This document shows, in pieces, positions 32,690 to 42,475 of a stretch of DNA of 64,000 nucleotides. The stretch comes from Effusibacillus pohliae DSM 22757. Lineage in GTDB: Bacteria; Bacillota; Bacilli; Tumebacillales; Effusibacillaceae. Location: assembly GCF_000376225.1 (NCBI RefSeq), contig NZ_AQXL01000133.1, positions 1 through 64,000 of the forward strand, read 5' to 3'. The notes below the pieces were generated by a model. The model searched no databases. It was not told the origin of the DNA and was given only the letters and a program-made list of their open reading frames with translations. Made by a program: the position numbers and the translations under genes. The first letter of the stretch is position 1, and each line of letters starts with the position of its first letter.

Positions 32690-33708
32690 GTCTGGAACAG
32701 GTCGGTGCTTCGGTGCCGGTGGAGAAAAAGCAAAAATTCACTCTGAAAAATGGCATGCAGCTGGCGGGAATCCTCCTATTGCTCCTGCTGCCGCTCGTTT
32801 TGCAGGAGCAGGATTTTCTGGTTGACACTTTGATTATGATCGCCCTCTGGGGGTTCGTCGCAAGCGCCTGGAACATAGTCGGCGGCTACGGCGGAATGTT
32901 GTCGCTCGGACATGCCGCGTTTTTCGGCATTGGCGCCTACACCTCGACGATTTTGTTTGTCAAATACGGAGTTTCGCCCTGGATTGGAATAATGGCGGGG
33001 GCTGTGGTGGCGGGATTGTTCGGACTTTTTATCGGAGCTGTTACGCTGCGTTTGCACGGTCCGTTTTTTTCACTCTGCACGATCGCGGTGGCGGAAGTTC
33101 TGATGATTATCGCGATCAATTGGCATTCCCTGACGCACGGCTCCGGCGGCATTCCCGTTCCTTTCCGGCCCGGCGCCGTCAACATGATGTTTGACAACAA
33201 GGTGACCTATTTCTATCTGGCGGTTGCGCTGCTGGCAATTCCTTACGGATTGTCCCGCTGGATGAACCGTTCCCATTTTGGCTATTACCTGATCGGCGTG
33301 CGGGAAAATGAACAAGCGGCGCTTGCGCTTGGTATTTCCAGCGTGAAAATTCGCCTGATCGCGATGGTGATCAGCAGTTCCCTGACAGCGATGGGCGGAA
33401 CATTCTACGCCCAATACATCGGCATCGTCGAGCCTTTGCACGAGTTTTCCTTCCAGTTGTCCGCCCAGATTGCCCTGATGGCGATTATCGGCGGCATCGG
33501 CACAGCCGGCGGGCCGATTTTTGGAGCGGCCCTGATCACTCTCCTGGGGACCGTGCTACGTTCAACGCTGGGCGGGGCACAGGGGGGAGTACAGGCGGTG
33601 GTGTACGGGTTGTTGCTTGTGGTGGTGGTTCTCGTTATTCCACAAGGCATTGTGCCGTGGTTTAACAGGTTCATGGCGAAACGGAAGCGAGGGTCTGTCC
33701 ATGCTTAG
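32686..33708 (+). CDS. livM: Branched-chain amino acid-type ABC transporter permease LivM
   Basis: A 340-residue permease with a hydrophobic core and signatures YGGMLSLGHAAFFGIGAYTS, LRLHGPFFSLCTIAVAE and IGVRENEQAALALG (cytoplasmic coupling loop). It starts in an ATGA overlap with livH and ends inside the start of livG (8-bp overlap). Normal length for the family. Confidence 0.92.
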   Translation: MSLEQVGASVPVEKKQKFTLKNGMQLAGILLLLLLPLVLQEQDFLVDTLIMIALWGFVASAWNIVGGYGGMLSLGHAAFFGIGAYTSTILFVKYGVSPWIGIMAGAVVAGLFGLFIGAVTLRLHGPFFSLCTIAVAEVLMIIAINWHSLTHGSGGIPVPFRPGAVNMMFDNKVTYFYLAVALLAIPYGLSRWMNRSHFGYYLIGVRENEQAALALGISSVKIRLIAMVISSSLTAMGGTFYAQYIGIVEPLHEFSFQLSAQIALMAIIGGIGTAGGPIFGAALITLLGTVLRSTLGGAQGGVQAVVYGLLLVVVVLVIPQGIVPWFNRFMAKRKRGSVHA

Positions 33709-34429
33709 CGTGCAACATCTGACAAAACGGTTCGGCGGATTGGTAGCGGTCGACGATGTCAGCTTTGAGATTGAGGAAGGGACCATTTTCGGAATTATCG
33801 GACCGAACGGAGCGGGAAAAACCACGTTGTTCAACTTGATCACGGGCAATCTTGTGCCGGACAAAGGGGAGGTTCGTTTCCAGGGGCAGCCGATTACCGG
33901 CAAAAAACCGCATCAAATCGCTGCGCTTGGAATTGGACGGACGTTTCAGATTGTCAAACCGTTTGCCGGCCTGACGGTGGAACAAAACGTGATGATGGGA
34001 GCCCTGCCCAAACACGCTTCGTTTCATGATGCGAAACAGTATGCCCGCAATGTCATCGATCTGTTGGAAATGACGCCGTATCTCAATGAAGAAGCCCGCT
34101 CCCTGCCTGTCGGGTTGAAAAAGAAACTGGAACTGGCGCGGGTACTTGCGACAAAACCCCGTTTGCTGTTCCTCGATGAGGTGATGGGAGGGCTGAATCC
34201 GAAGGAAGTGCAGGATATGTTGCAAGTGGTTCGCGATTTGAACCGGGAACAGGGGATTACGATCTGTATGATCGAACACGTGATGGCTGCCGTTGTGGCT
34301 TTATGCGAAAAAATCGTCGTTTTGCAGCAAGGGCGCAAACTGGCGGAAGGTTCGGCTGCAGAAGTCACCCGCAACCCGGTGGTGATCGAAGCGTATCTGG
34401 GAGGCGATTTTGCCCATGCTGGAACTTAA
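33701..34429 (+). CDS. livG: Branched-chain amino acid-type ABC transporter ATP-binding protein LivG
   Basis: A 242-residue ATPase. Walker A GPNGAGKTT, Q-loop region, Walker B RLLFLDEVMGGLNP and switch His in MIEHVM. The signature motif is unusual: SLPVGLKKKLELAR instead of LSYGQQRRLEIAR, so the LSGGQ Ser-Gly pair is reduced to PVG. ATG 33701 was chosen because homology starts at LSVQHLTKRFGG; the open frame upstream is livM in another frame. Part of the livHMGF operon. Confidence 0.9.
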   Translation: MLSVQHLTKRFGGLVAVDDVSFEIEEGTIFGIIGPNGAGKTTLFNLITGNLVPDKGEVRFQGQPITGKKPHQIAALGIGRTFQIVKPFAGLTVEQNVMMGALPKHASFHDAKQYARNVIDLLEMTPYLNEEARSLPVGLKKKLELARVLATKPRLLFLDEVMGGLNPKEVQDMLQVVRDLNREQGITICMIEHVMAAVVALCEKIVVLQQGRKLAEGSAAEVTRNPVVIEAYLGGDFAHAGT

Positions 34430-35120
34430 CAACGTCAATGCCTATTACGGTGACGTGCAGGTGTTGCGAGACATTTCGTTATCTATAAGAAAAGGAGAAA
34501 TCGTGACGATTGTCGGGGCAAACGCAGCGGGCAAGTCGACGATTCTGAAGGCGATTTCCGGGACGGTCCCGAATGCGGAGGGAAGCATCCGGTTTCAAGG
34601 CGAGGAATTGACCGTCATTCCCGCTCACCAACGGGTGGAAATGGGATTGGTACATGTTCCGGAAGGCAGACGGCTGTTCCCGCACTTGAGCGTCCGGGAA
34701 AATCTGGAGATGGGAGCATACATCAAACGAGCCCGGTTGCAAAGGATGCAAACGCTGCAGTACGTATATGGCCTGTTGCCGCGGCTGAAGGAACGCGAGA
34801 AGCAAATGGCCGACAGTTTGAGCGGCGGCGAACAGCAGATGTGTGCGATCGGCAGAGGACTGATGGCGAGACCGGAGCTGCTGATGTTGGATGAACCGAC
34901 GTTGGGGCTTGCGCCGATTTTGGTGCAATGGGTGTTTCAATTGATCCGTCAGATTCGCGACTCGGGAGTAACGATCCTGCTGGTCGAACAGAACGCCCAC
35001 AAAGCTTTGGAAGTCGCCGACCGCGGATATGTGCTCGAGAACGGACGTATTGTCATGGAAAGTACGGGTGACGAACTGCTACGCGATCAAGGGCTGCGCA
35101 AAGCGTATCTTGGGATGTAA
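34416..35120 (+). CDS. livF: Branched-chain amino acid-type ABC transporter ATP-binding protein LivF
   Basis: A 234-residue ATPase with Walker A GANAAGKST, the signature LSGGEQQMCAIGRGLMARP, Walker B LLMLDEPTLGLAP and switch His-like VEQNAHKAL. It lies 14 bp inside the end of livG and follows GGGAGGCG. Last gene of the transporter set; a thiolase follows after 94 bp. Confidence 0.93.
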   Translation: MLELNNVNAYYGDVQVLRDISLSIRKGEIVTIVGANAAGKSTILKAISGTVPNAEGSIRFQGEELTVIPAHQRVEMGLVHVPEGRRLFPHLSVRENLEMGAYIKRARLQRMQTLQYVYGLLPRLKEREKQMADSLSGGEQQMCAIGRGLMARPELLMLDEPTLGLAPILVQWVFQLIRQIRDSGVTILLVEQNAHKALEVADRGYVLENGRIVMESTGDELLRDQGLRKAYLGM

Positions 35121-35214
35121 CGCGCATCCATATGCGGCCAAGTGCGTACTAGTGAAGCGGAGTGGCATGGAAGAGGGATCTTGGAATGTGACAGCATCAT
35201 GGGGAGGGAAGAAG

Positions 35215-36411
35215 ATGAGCGGAGTTGTCATTGCCGAAGCTGTTCGAACAGCGATTGGAAAAATGGGCGAGACGCTGCGAGATGTTGAGGTCGATCATCT
35301 GGCGGCGAAAGTCATTGACGAGGTTTTAAAACGCAGTGGCATTGAAGGAACGGAAGTGGATGAGGTTATCATGGGGCAAGCCAAACAAAGTACGGACGCG
35401 CCGAATATGGCGCGGGTCGCCCTACTGCGAGCGGGGCTGCCGGTTGAGGTGCCTGGTTATACCGTGCATCGGCAATGCGGTTCTGGACTGCAGGCGATCA
35501 ATAACGCTGCGCAGCAGATCCAGTGCGGGCTTGCCAACATCATTGTGGCGGGCGGGGCGGAAAGCATGAGCACAGCCCCCTATTACATTCGGGGTGCCCG
35601 CTATGGACTGCAAGCGGGCAACGGACAACTGCTTGACCCAAATACGGAAAGCCAGCCCCGCTCACAGCCGCCGGAAATCTACGGCAACGATTTGACGATG
35701 GGAATGACGGCCGAAAACCTCGCCGAAAAATACAGCATCAGCCGGCAGGAACAGGACGAGTTTGCTTTTCTCAGCCAAAGCCGTGCGGCATATGCCATAT
35801 CAGCCGGCAAATTTAAAGATGAGATTGTTCCTTATGAAATCAAGGGGAAAAAGGAAACGATCCAGTTTGAAGTGGATGAACATCCGCGACTTACCTCGAT
35901 CGAAAAATTACTCACTTTGCCGCCCGTTTTCAAGCGGAACGGGACGGTGACCGCCGGCAATTCCAGCGGCCGCAACGACGGGGCGGCAGCCGTGCTCGTG
36001 ATGGCGGAGTCAGAGGCGGAAAGGCGCGGCTTGAAACCGAAAGCGCGGATTTTGGCGCAGGCCGTATCAGGGATTTCACCGGAGATTATGGGAATTGGTC
36101 CGGTTCCCGCCACCCGCAAGGCGTTACAAATGGCAGGCCTGCAGTTGGAAGATATCGATCTGATCGAATTGAATGAAGCATTTGCCGCACAGGCGTTGGC
36201 TGTCATTAAGGAGTTGGGGGTCGGACTGGAAAAAGTGAACGTGAACGGCGGAGCGATTGCGCTCGGGCATCCGCTGGGAGCCACCGGAGCGATCCTGATG
36301 ATCAAACTGTTGAACGAAATGGAGCGTCGCGGCGCCCGTTACGGGCTGGTCACGCTTTGCATCGGCGGCGGACAGGGAATCACGACGATTGTTGAAAATC
36401 TTCGGCGATAA
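35215..36411 (+). CDS. Acetyl-CoA C-acetyltransferase (thiolase), second copy
   Basis: A 398-residue thiolase with Cys in [41 protein letters not shown] and TLCIGGGQGITTI. It is a paralogue of the thiolase at 27854. ATG 35215 has GGGGAGGG 7 bp upstream; the open frame before it is not thiolase-like. Probably transcribed with the liv genes. Confidence 0.94.
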   Translation: MSGVVIAEAVRTAIGKMGETLRDVEVDHLAAKVIDEVLKRSGIEGTEVDEVIMGQAKQSTDAPNMARVALLRAGLPVEVPGYTVHRQCGSGLQAINNAAQQIQCGLANIIVAGGAESMSTAPYYIRGARYGLQAGNGQLLDPNTESQPRSQPPEIYGNDLTMGMTAENLAEKYSISRQEQDEFAFLSQSRAAYAISAGKFKDEIVPYEIKGKKETIQFEVDEHPRLTSIEKLLTLPPVFKRNGTVTAGNSSGRNDGAAAVLVMAESEAERRGLKPKARILAQAVSGISPEIMGIGPVPATRKALQMAGLQLEDIDLIELNEAFAAQALAVIKELGVGLEKVNVNGGAIALGHPLGATGAILMIKLLNEMERRGARYGLVTLCIGGGQGITTIVENLRR

Positions 36412-36429
36412 CCGGGAGATGACTTTACA

Positions 36430-37941
36430 ATGGTGCCACTTTGGCTGGAAGGGACAGTGCGCCTGTCCCTTTTCGCTTTGGCAATCCTGCATTTGGTGGA
36501 TGTGTTTTTCGACGCAACCTGGTCCCATAGGGCGCTGTACGTGATCCTTGTTTTCCTGTTGTTGACGGGGTTGTTCGCGGTGCGGGGAATCGCTTTGATT
36601 ATAAGCGGTCTGATGCTGTTCTTCGGGCACCTGTTGCTGTTCCTGCACGGGGGAACTTTTGGCCAATGGGGAGACGCGATCACGAAAAACGTACCGCTAT
36701 TGAGTTTGCTGATTCTGGTACCGCTGATTCAGATACCGTTTCAGGCGGGCGGATTTCTGCAGGCGGTCGAGCAGTTTGTCAGACGTTCCTTTGATTCGCA
36801 ACGGAAAGTCGTGATTGTGTTTGGAACGGTGGTGTTTGTGATCGGTTCCTTGTTGAACCTGGGAGGTCTACGCTTTTTGTCCTCCCTGGCGGAACCGATG
36901 GAGCAACGCTACGGCGATTTGGTGCTGCGAATCATGTGCCGCAGCTTTGTATCGAGCATCATGTGGTCTCCTTATTTTGCTACAGTTGGGCTGACCCTTT
37001 TTTACCTGCATCTGCCGGTGCAAACTTTTCTGCCGCCGGCATTGACACTATCGCTGTGCAGCCTGGCGGCCGCGTTTTCGTATACATTGTTCGAGGAGTC
37101 TCGCGTTGTTTCAGCAACCATCCGCTCTGACGCCGGAGGGTTGATACCGGAAATGGCCAGCGCGGCGGAACCAGCCTGGGACGGCCCGGGCGATACCCGT
37201 TCGCTCGGGAAGTGTTTAGACGCACACCGAATAGGCGGAGATGATCGTAGGGACGTAATCGGATCACACGGAAACTGTACCAGCGGAACCGAGTCCAGGC
37301 GCAAACTGCAGGTATTTTTTCTGCTGCTCTTTTGCCTTCTGGCAGCCGCATTTGTCCTGGAACAGGTGACTCGCCTGTCGATGCTGACAGTGATCTCCGT
37401 TTTGTCTCTCTGCTTTCCGCTGCTTATGTGGGGCTTTGTCGACAAGACGGGAGCGTTGCAAGGGGTGAAAGGCTACATGAGTGGCATCAGCAAACTGGTG
37501 ACCGAAGTGATGCTGTTCACTTCAGCCGGCTTTATGGGCGGGGTACTTTCGACACTCGACCTGGGAAGCAGGGTGGCGGGGGTGTACGGCCCGTTGGCGA
37601 AGTGGGGCGTATATCCGGTGATTTTCGCTTGCATCACCACCGTGCTGCTGCTTGCGCTCCTGTTTGTCCATCCCATCTTGAGCGCGACAGTCCTTCTGAC
37701 ATCGGTTCCGCCTGATTTTCTGGGAATTCATCCGATCACGATGGGGTTGTCCGTGCTGGCGGGATGGTCGATCTCCATGACCGTTTCTGTGATTTCTCCG
37801 TTTATTGTGATCATGTCGGGCATTTTTGAAAAAAATCTGCTGGAAGCAGGCTGGCGGCAAAACAGGCGGTATATGCTGGTCATGACAATTTTTCTGAGCC
37901 TTGTGATATGGGGGATCGACAGGCTGTTTCTGCACGCCTGA
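36430..37941 (+). CDS. Polytopic membrane protein, putative ion/organic-acid transporter
   Basis: A 503-residue protein with about ten to twelve hydrophobic segments in two halves. They are separated by a hydrophilic stretch of about 65 residues (roughly 228-292) rich in Gly, Asp and Arg. The layout resembles the ion transporter (IT) superfamily, such as DcuC- and CitM-type carriers, but I cannot name a family. It starts 18 bp after the thiolase stop and precedes the sigma-54 activator, so it may import or export an organic acid of this pathway. The composition of the central loop differs from its surroundings. Confidence 0.6.
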   Translation: MVPLWLEGTVRLSLFALAILHLVDVFFDATWSHRALYVILVFLLLTGLFAVRGIALIISGLMLFFGHLLLFLHGGTFGQWGDAITKNVPLLSLLILVPLIQIPFQAGGFLQAVEQFVRRSFDSQRKVVIVFGTVVFVIGSLLNLGGLRFLSSLAEPMEQRYGDLVLRIMCRSFVSSIMWSPYFATVGLTLFYLHLPVQTFLPPALTLSLCSLAAAFSYTLFEESRVVSATIRSDAGGLIPEMASAAEPAWDGPGDTRSLGKCLDAHRIGGDDRRDVIGSHGNCTSGTESRRKLQVFFLLLFCLLAAAFVLEQVTRLSMLTVISVLSLCFPLLMWGFVDKTGALQGVKGYMSGISKLVTEVMLFTSAGFMGGVLSTLDLGSRVAGVYGPLAKWGVYPVIFACITTVLLLALLFVHPILSATVLLTSVPPDFLGIHPITMGLSVLAGWSISMTVSVISPFIVIMSGIFEKNLLEAGWRQNRRYMLVMTIFLSLVIWGIDRLFLHA

Positions 37942-38023
37942 ACAGCTGATTGCAAAGAGGAATCCGGTTGACCGAAAGAGAAGTCATAACAAGCGGGGGA
38001 CTTCACGGAACGGGGGAATCGTC

Positions 38024-39775
38024 ATGCAGAAAGTCAAAGAAGCGGCGGTCGCTGCAAGCATTGAGATTGGCGTTGTTCTGCTGAACCGTGTGGGATCTGT
38101 CATTTTTGCAAATGATCCGATCAGGCGATGGTTGGGACAATCAAACGGGCAACTGATAAAAGAATTTCTCATCGGGGAGGACCGATTGTCCCGGATGCTT
38201 GATTCGGGGACATCGGCCGACTGGCACGTGTCGCTTGGCCAACTGGACCTGCAAATCAATGCGTACCCGTATTTGAACGAACGGAATGAGCCGGGCATTT
38301 TGTTGACAGTGTACAACACGGTTCCAATACAGAACATGCAGCAGCGATTGCTTGAGATGAAGGCGGCGGCGGATGAGCTGGATGCGATTTTTCAAAATTC
38401 GTACGATGCCATTTACATCGTGGACGAAAACGGAATCACACTGAAAACGAATGACGCGATCGAGCGGCTGACAGGCATTCCGAAGGAATATTATATCGGC
38501 AAGGATCTGCGTTATCTGGAAAAGCGGGGGATCGTCCAAAAATCGGTCTCGTTCGAGGTGATGAAACAGAAAAAGCCGGTTACTGTCATCCAGGAGAACG
38601 CCCTGGGCAAGGTGTTGCTGATTACGGGAAGTCCCGTTTTCAACGAGCAGGGAGAGGTCATCCGGATCGTCACCAATCTGCGGGACATCTCCGAGTTAAA
38701 TCGCCTGCGGGAAGAGTTGTCGCAATTGCGTAAATTCCATGCCGGGGATGAGCCGGTGGTCGTTGTCAGCAAAGCGATGCAGAAGGTGGTTGACCTCGCC
38801 CGGCGGGTGGCCAATACCGATACCACAGTGCTGTTGTTGGGCGAATCGGGTGTTGGGAAAGAAGTGGTGGCCCGCATGATCCACCGAAACAGCGGACGTT
38901 ACGAAAAAGGGGCGTTCATCAAAGTGAACTGCGGAGCCATCCCGCCAGAACTGCTGGAATCGGAACTGTTCGGCTACGAGTCGGGTGCGTTTACCGGCGC
39001 CAAAAAGGACGGCAAACCCGGCATGTTTGAATTGGCTCATGAAGGCACACTGTTTCTTGACGAGATCGGCGAGTTGCCGCTCCATCTGCAGGTAAAGCTG
39101 CTGCGGGTGCTGCAGGATCAGGAATTCCACCGCGTGGGGGGCGTCAAGCCGATCAAGGTGAATGTCAGGATCATTGCCGCCACCAACCGCGACTTGAAAA
39201 AGATGGTGGCGGACGGTACATTCCGGGAAGATTTGTACTACCGGCTGCATGTGGTGCCGATCGAAATCCCGCCTTTGCGCAAACGACAGGCGGACATTCT
39301 GCCGTTAATCCGGTTTTATCTAGACAAATTCAACCGCAAATACCAGTCGGCCAAGACCATGAGTAGCGAAACTTTGCAGATATTGCAGCGATACAGGTGG
39401 CCGGGCAACATCCGGGAACTGGCCAACCTGATCGAGCGGCTGTTGGTGACCATCCCGTCACACGAGATTCGTCCCGAACATCTGCCGAATTTGGATACTT
39501 CGGCGTGCTTTCAGGCAAAACAGGCGTCCGGGAGGGATTGGCAAGACGCGGATCCGGCCGTCTCTTCCGCAAACCCGGACGTTTTCCTGGACACGATCGG
39601 ACAGGCGGGAGGTTTGCAAGCGGCGATCGAACAATATGAACACAAACTGGTGGAAGCCGCCTATCAGCGATTCGGCAGTTCGTATGAAGTGGCGAAAGCG
39701 CTGAAGATCAGCCAATCGACAGCCATCCGCAAGGCGTACAAATATGGAATTCGAATCAAAACGGAAGAGGTGTGA
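38024..39775 (+). CDS. PAS-domain sigma-54-dependent transcriptional activator
   Basis: A 583-residue bacterial enhancer-binding protein. Two PAS-like regions (about 8-110 and 118-230, the second with [17 protein letters not shown]) precede the AAA+ domain. That domain has Walker A GESGVGKE near residue 272, the sigma-54 contact loop GAFTGA near 322, Walker B LFLDEIGE near 343, and [10 protein letters not shown] Fis-type HTH ([20 protein letters not shown]) ends the protein. All elements needed for open-complex formation with RpoN are intact. It lies inside the acyl-CoA cluster whose two promoters are sigma-54 type, so it is the probable regulator; the PAS domains may sense an acyl or redox signal. 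Confidence 0.93.
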   Translation: MQKVKEAAVAASIEIGVVLLNRVGSVIFANDPIRRWLGQSNGQLIKEFLIGEDRLSRMLDSGTSADWHVSLGQLDLQINAYPYLNERNEPGILLTVYNTVPIQNMQQRLLEMKAAADELDAIFQNSYDAIYIVDENGITLKTNDAIERLTGIPKEYYIGKDLRYLEKRGIVQKSVSFEVMKQKKPVTVIQENALGKVLLITGSPVFNEQGEVIRIVTNLRDISELNRLREELSQLRKFHAGDEPVVVVSKAMQKVVDLARRVANTDTTVLLLGESGVGKEVVARMIHRNSGRYEKGAFIKVNCGAIPPELLESELFGYESGAFTGAKKDGKPGMFELAHEGTLFLDEIGELPLHLQVKLLRVLQDQEFHRVGGVKPIKVNVRIIAATNRDLKKMVADGTFREDLYYRLHVVPIEIPPLRKRQADILPLIRFYLDKFNRKYQSAKTMSSETLQILQRYRWPGNIRELANLIERLLVTIPSHEIRPEHLPNLDTSACFQAKQASGRDWQDADPAVSSANPDVFLDTIGQAGGLQAAIEQYEHKLVEAAYQRFGSSYEVAKALKISQSTAIRKAYKYGIRIKTEEV

Positions 39776-39778
39776 TTG

Positions 39779-40076
39779 ATGGAATACAGAAATATTTTGA
39801 TCGAGGTGGAGGAAGGTATAGGGGCTAGTCACGCAGGTGACTCAGCCGGAAAACTTGATTCCGGCCGTTCGTGCCACAGCCGATGCGATCCTTGCCAAAG
39901 GGCCGCTTGCGGTGCGGCTGGCCAAGTTGGCGATCCAGACGGGGCTGGAGACCGATTTGCAGACGGGATTGGTAATTGAAAAATTGGCTCAGGCGGTTCT
40001 CTTCACAACGGAAGACAAGCGGGAAGGGACCAGCGCGTTCCTGGAGAAACGAAAACCCCATTTTCAGGGGAAATGA
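39779..40076 (+). pseudogene. Enoyl-CoA hydratase with central deletion
   Basis: ATG 39779 starts EYRNILIEVEEGIG, the first strand of a crotonase. After about 15 residues the sequence jumps, with a frame change at an ATAGGGGCTAG junction, to LVTQVTQPENLIPAVRATA and ends EDKREGTSAFLEKRKPHFQG, the normal C-terminus of enoyl-CoA hydratases. Roughly 170 residues including both catalytic Glu are missing. It directly follows the activator gene. Confidence 0.85.
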
Positions 40077-40088
40077 CAGGAGGCAACC

Positions 40089-40502
40089 ATGGCAGACACC
40101 AACTATTTGCAAGAACTGCAGGATTATTTCTCGGACGTTCCGTTTTGGCGGCATATCGGTTGCGTGATCGAAGACGTGGCGGATGGGCATGCGGTGCTTT
40201 CCCTGAAAATTGAACCGCATCATCTGAACGGAAATCTAACGGTGCACGGCGGCGTCTATGCCACCCTGCTGGACAACGCGATGGGCTTGGCGGCACGGGC
40301 AACGGCCGGCCGCTTTCAGGCAACCACTCACATGAACGTCCATTTTCTGGCGGCGGTCGATGCGGGCACGATCTATGCCCGCGGCCGGGTGGTGCATCGG
40401 ACGAAACGAACCGTCACCACGGAAGCGCGAGTGGAAACAAAAGACGGGACGCTGTTGGCGATCGCCACCGGGACATTCCGGGTGTTTCAGGAGCGTGCGT
40501 GA
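40089..40502 (+). CDS. PaaI-family hotdog thioesterase
   Basis: A 137-residue thioesterase-like hotdog protein. NLTVHGGVYATLLDNAMGLA contains the HGG and Asp/Asn region of the PaaI/4-hydroxybenzoyl-CoA thioesterase family; TTHMNVHFLAAVDAG is the next strand. Such enzymes release free CoA from stalled acyl-CoA intermediates. ACAGGAGGC precedes the ATG, 12 bp after the decayed hydratase. Confidence 0.9.
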   Translation: MADTNYLQELQDYFSDVPFWRHIGCVIEDVADGHAVLSLKIEPHHLNGNLTVHGGVYATLLDNAMGLAARATAGRFQATTHMNVHFLAAVDAGTIYARGRVVHRTKRTVTTEARVETKDGTLLAIATGTFRVFQERA

Positions 40503-41007
40503 GCGACTTGGGGTTTGATTGGCGATGCCAACTGGCACGCCTGCAGGCCATGGCGGTTGCTGGGGCTGCGTTTCCAGCCGCCGTTTAGGTGATCGACGGC
40601 TTGCTTAACGGGCAAGCGGGGATGGGAACGACATCCGGCACATCGTACAGCATCTTGTGTAAAAAATAGCATGTTTCCGGCAGGTGGTGTTCGAGAAACC
40701 GGAGGGTGACCCGGCTCAGCACCTTGCATGCGGGCGTTTTTGCCATTGGATTTTTTCGTAAACTTTGTTTCTATTTTCCACATGCCGTGAGCACGCTTCT
40801 CTTGGCATAACAAATGTGATGTTCGGAGGTATATTGAAGAGTCAAGCCATTACGCGGAGCGCATTTCTCCACAAGAGAAGGGAATGAGACCCGTGATGTC
40901 GAAAATCCTGGATGGGTGATTCGCGCATTCTGGATGTGCTGTTGGCTGCTTGGAAAACCCACTGAGCATGTGGCAGGGAAACCTTTTTCTGTATGGGAGG
41001 AAACAGA
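40503..41007. other. 505-bp intergenic region
   Basis: No gene with clear family support. It contains one plausible minus-strand small frame (40585-40746, listed separately) and GGAGGT at 40826 followed by a TTG and 17 codons that stop before the TPR gene. No terminator with a good T-run was found. Confidence 0.4.
40585..40746 (-). CDS. Possible small protein of 53 residues, unrecognised
   Basis: An ATG-to-TAA frame on the minus strand reading MAKTPACKVLSRVTLRFLEH and ending PIPACPLSKPSIT. Composition and codon use look coding (balanced charges, GC-rich third positions) but there is no ribosome-binding site before the ATG. It could be the end of a decayed gene. Low confidence. Confidence 0.25.
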   Translation of the reverse strand: MAKTPACKVLSRVTLRFLEHHLPETCYFLHKMLYDVPDVVPIPACPLSKPSIT

Positions 41008-42096
41008 ATGGAATCTGCAAAACGCGCCCGCCTTGAGGGGCGGAAAACCGGAGCATTTGATCAGGAGTACGGGAAGCGGGGCGAAACGGAGACGATGTTT
41101 GAAGAAGCGTTGGAACAGATGGGGAAGGGACATCACAAAAAAGCGTTCAAGCTGCTGCAAAGTGTCCTGCGGATTTCCCCTGAGTTTGTGCCAGCCTACT
41201 TTGGACTTGCCATTCTGTCTTTGCACAAAGAAGACAGGGCCGGGTTTGAGGAACAGATGCGGCTCGCGTATGAACATGCCGCTCAGGAAGATGAGAAGGT
41301 TGAGGTTCTGATTACGAAATCACAAATGCTGCTCGACTATGGGGAGCCGGAAAAAGCTTTGGAAGTGTTGAAGGAATGTCAGGCCGAACACCCGGGCCAT
41401 TCCCTCCGGCTCAATACTCCCCTGGTCGAAGCGTATCTGGAACTGGACAGGAAAGAAGACGCGTGGAACCTAGTGCAGTCAGCTATCCCCTCACAGGAAG
41501 CGCAGCATCCGGACCATTTTCCGATTTTCATCAACTGGATCTTGCTAATGATAGAACTGGAAAAATGGGACTTGTGGGGAAAAATTCAAACTCGCGTCAA
41601 GCAGTTTCTGAAATCGATCCAGGAGGAGGAAGATCGGTCGAGCATTCTGGAAACCCTGCTGGAGGAACACGACGAGTATTTCGAGTTGGCTTGCTACCGG
41701 GGTGCGGAGGTGTTTGCCGATTTGGCCCATTTTTTGGATCCGATGAATCCCGATTTGTTTGAAATCAGGAAAAAAGCGCGTGAAATGGCGCAATTGGAAA
41801 GAGAGTTCGAGCGCATGCGGGATGATGAGCAGCTGTTTCCATTGGTTCAACTGCAAGCTGTCGAATGGTTCTATGAATACGTGCTGGATCCGGATACATT
41901 CTCGGAAATGATGAATGAGATTCCGCCTGACGTACTCAGTCAGTTGGAAATGATGAACGAGGAATATGCCGCCGGGATTCTCAGACTGAAAAAGGAGTAC
42001 CCGCTGCTGTACAAGCATGATCGGGACAGGTGGGACAAGCTGTTTGCAGAAAAAACGGCCGGTTTGAATCGTGAGGCGAGACGACGGCTGAAGTAG
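41008..42096 (+). CDS. TPR-repeat protein of unknown function
   Basis: A 362-residue acidic cytoplasmic protein. MFEEALEQMGKGHHKKAFKL and the following FVPAYFGLAILSLHKEDRAG show paired tetratricopeptide helices, continuing to about residue 150; the C-terminal half is helical and rich in Glu. Such proteins are protein-protein adaptors. ATG 41008 follows GGGAGGAAACAG; an in-frame ATG 15 bp earlier overlaps that site. No functional partner is evident nearby. Confidence 0.7.
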   Translation: MESAKRARLEGRKTGAFDQEYGKRGETETMFEEALEQMGKGHHKKAFKLLQSVLRISPEFVPAYFGLAILSLHKEDRAGFEEQMRLAYEHAAQEDEKVEVLITKSQMLLDYGEPEKALEVLKECQAEHPGHSLRLNTPLVEAYLELDRKEDAWNLVQSAIPSQEAQHPDHFPIFINWILLMIELEKWDLWGKIQTRVKQFLKSIQEEEDRSSILETLLEEHDEYFELACYRGAEVFADLAHFLDPMNPDLFEIRKKAREMAQLEREFERMRDDEQLFPLVQLQAVEWFYEYVLDPDTFSEMMNEIPPDVLSQLEMMNEEYAAGILRLKKEYPLLYKHDRDRWDKLFAEKTAGLNREARRRLK

Positions 42097-42475
42097 AAAG
42101 TGGCCCAAGCGATACAAAACACCTGTTGCCTAAATCCTGTAGACGAATCATGCTACACTGGTATCACCCGAAAAGTCATAGGCCCCACGCTGAAGGCGGG
42201 GGCTTCTGCGCCAGAAGGTTCGTGACAACCACTCAAATGGAGGGGCTGGCCGCCATCAGGCAAATGGCTGTTTTGTCGAATTGGCTGGACAAGTCTCTGC
42301 CAAATGAAGCCAGGCAGTCCACATTACAAATCGTGTGCTCCAACGACTTTCAAAAAGATCGCAGTAAAGTTGCACGGAGCATAGGATTTCGGTGCAATTT
42401 TTGTTTTCGACAGCGATTTCGCTCCGTCAATGATTCTATGGTTAATCCTATGGCAGATGCAAATGTTGATTTTTG
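42097..42475. other. Intergenic region with a possible IS605-type end remnant
   Basis: No convincing gene. CCCCACGCTGAAGGCGGGGG at about 42183-42202 followed by CTTCTGCG resembles the right-end hairpin of IS200/IS605 elements; no transposase remains. The terminator-like hairpin at 42370 is listed separately. Confidence 0.35.
42370..42402 (+). terminator. Possible terminator downstream of the TPR gene
   Basis: TTGCAC / GTGCAA 6-bp stem with a 16-nt loop and five T. The stem is short and lies 270 bp after the gene. Confidence 0.35.

Noticed and set aside
37948-37970. CTGAACAGCTGATTGCA before the activator gene as a third sigma-54 promoter
   Set aside because: The -12 TTGC and spacing fit, but the invariant GG of the -24 box reads GA.
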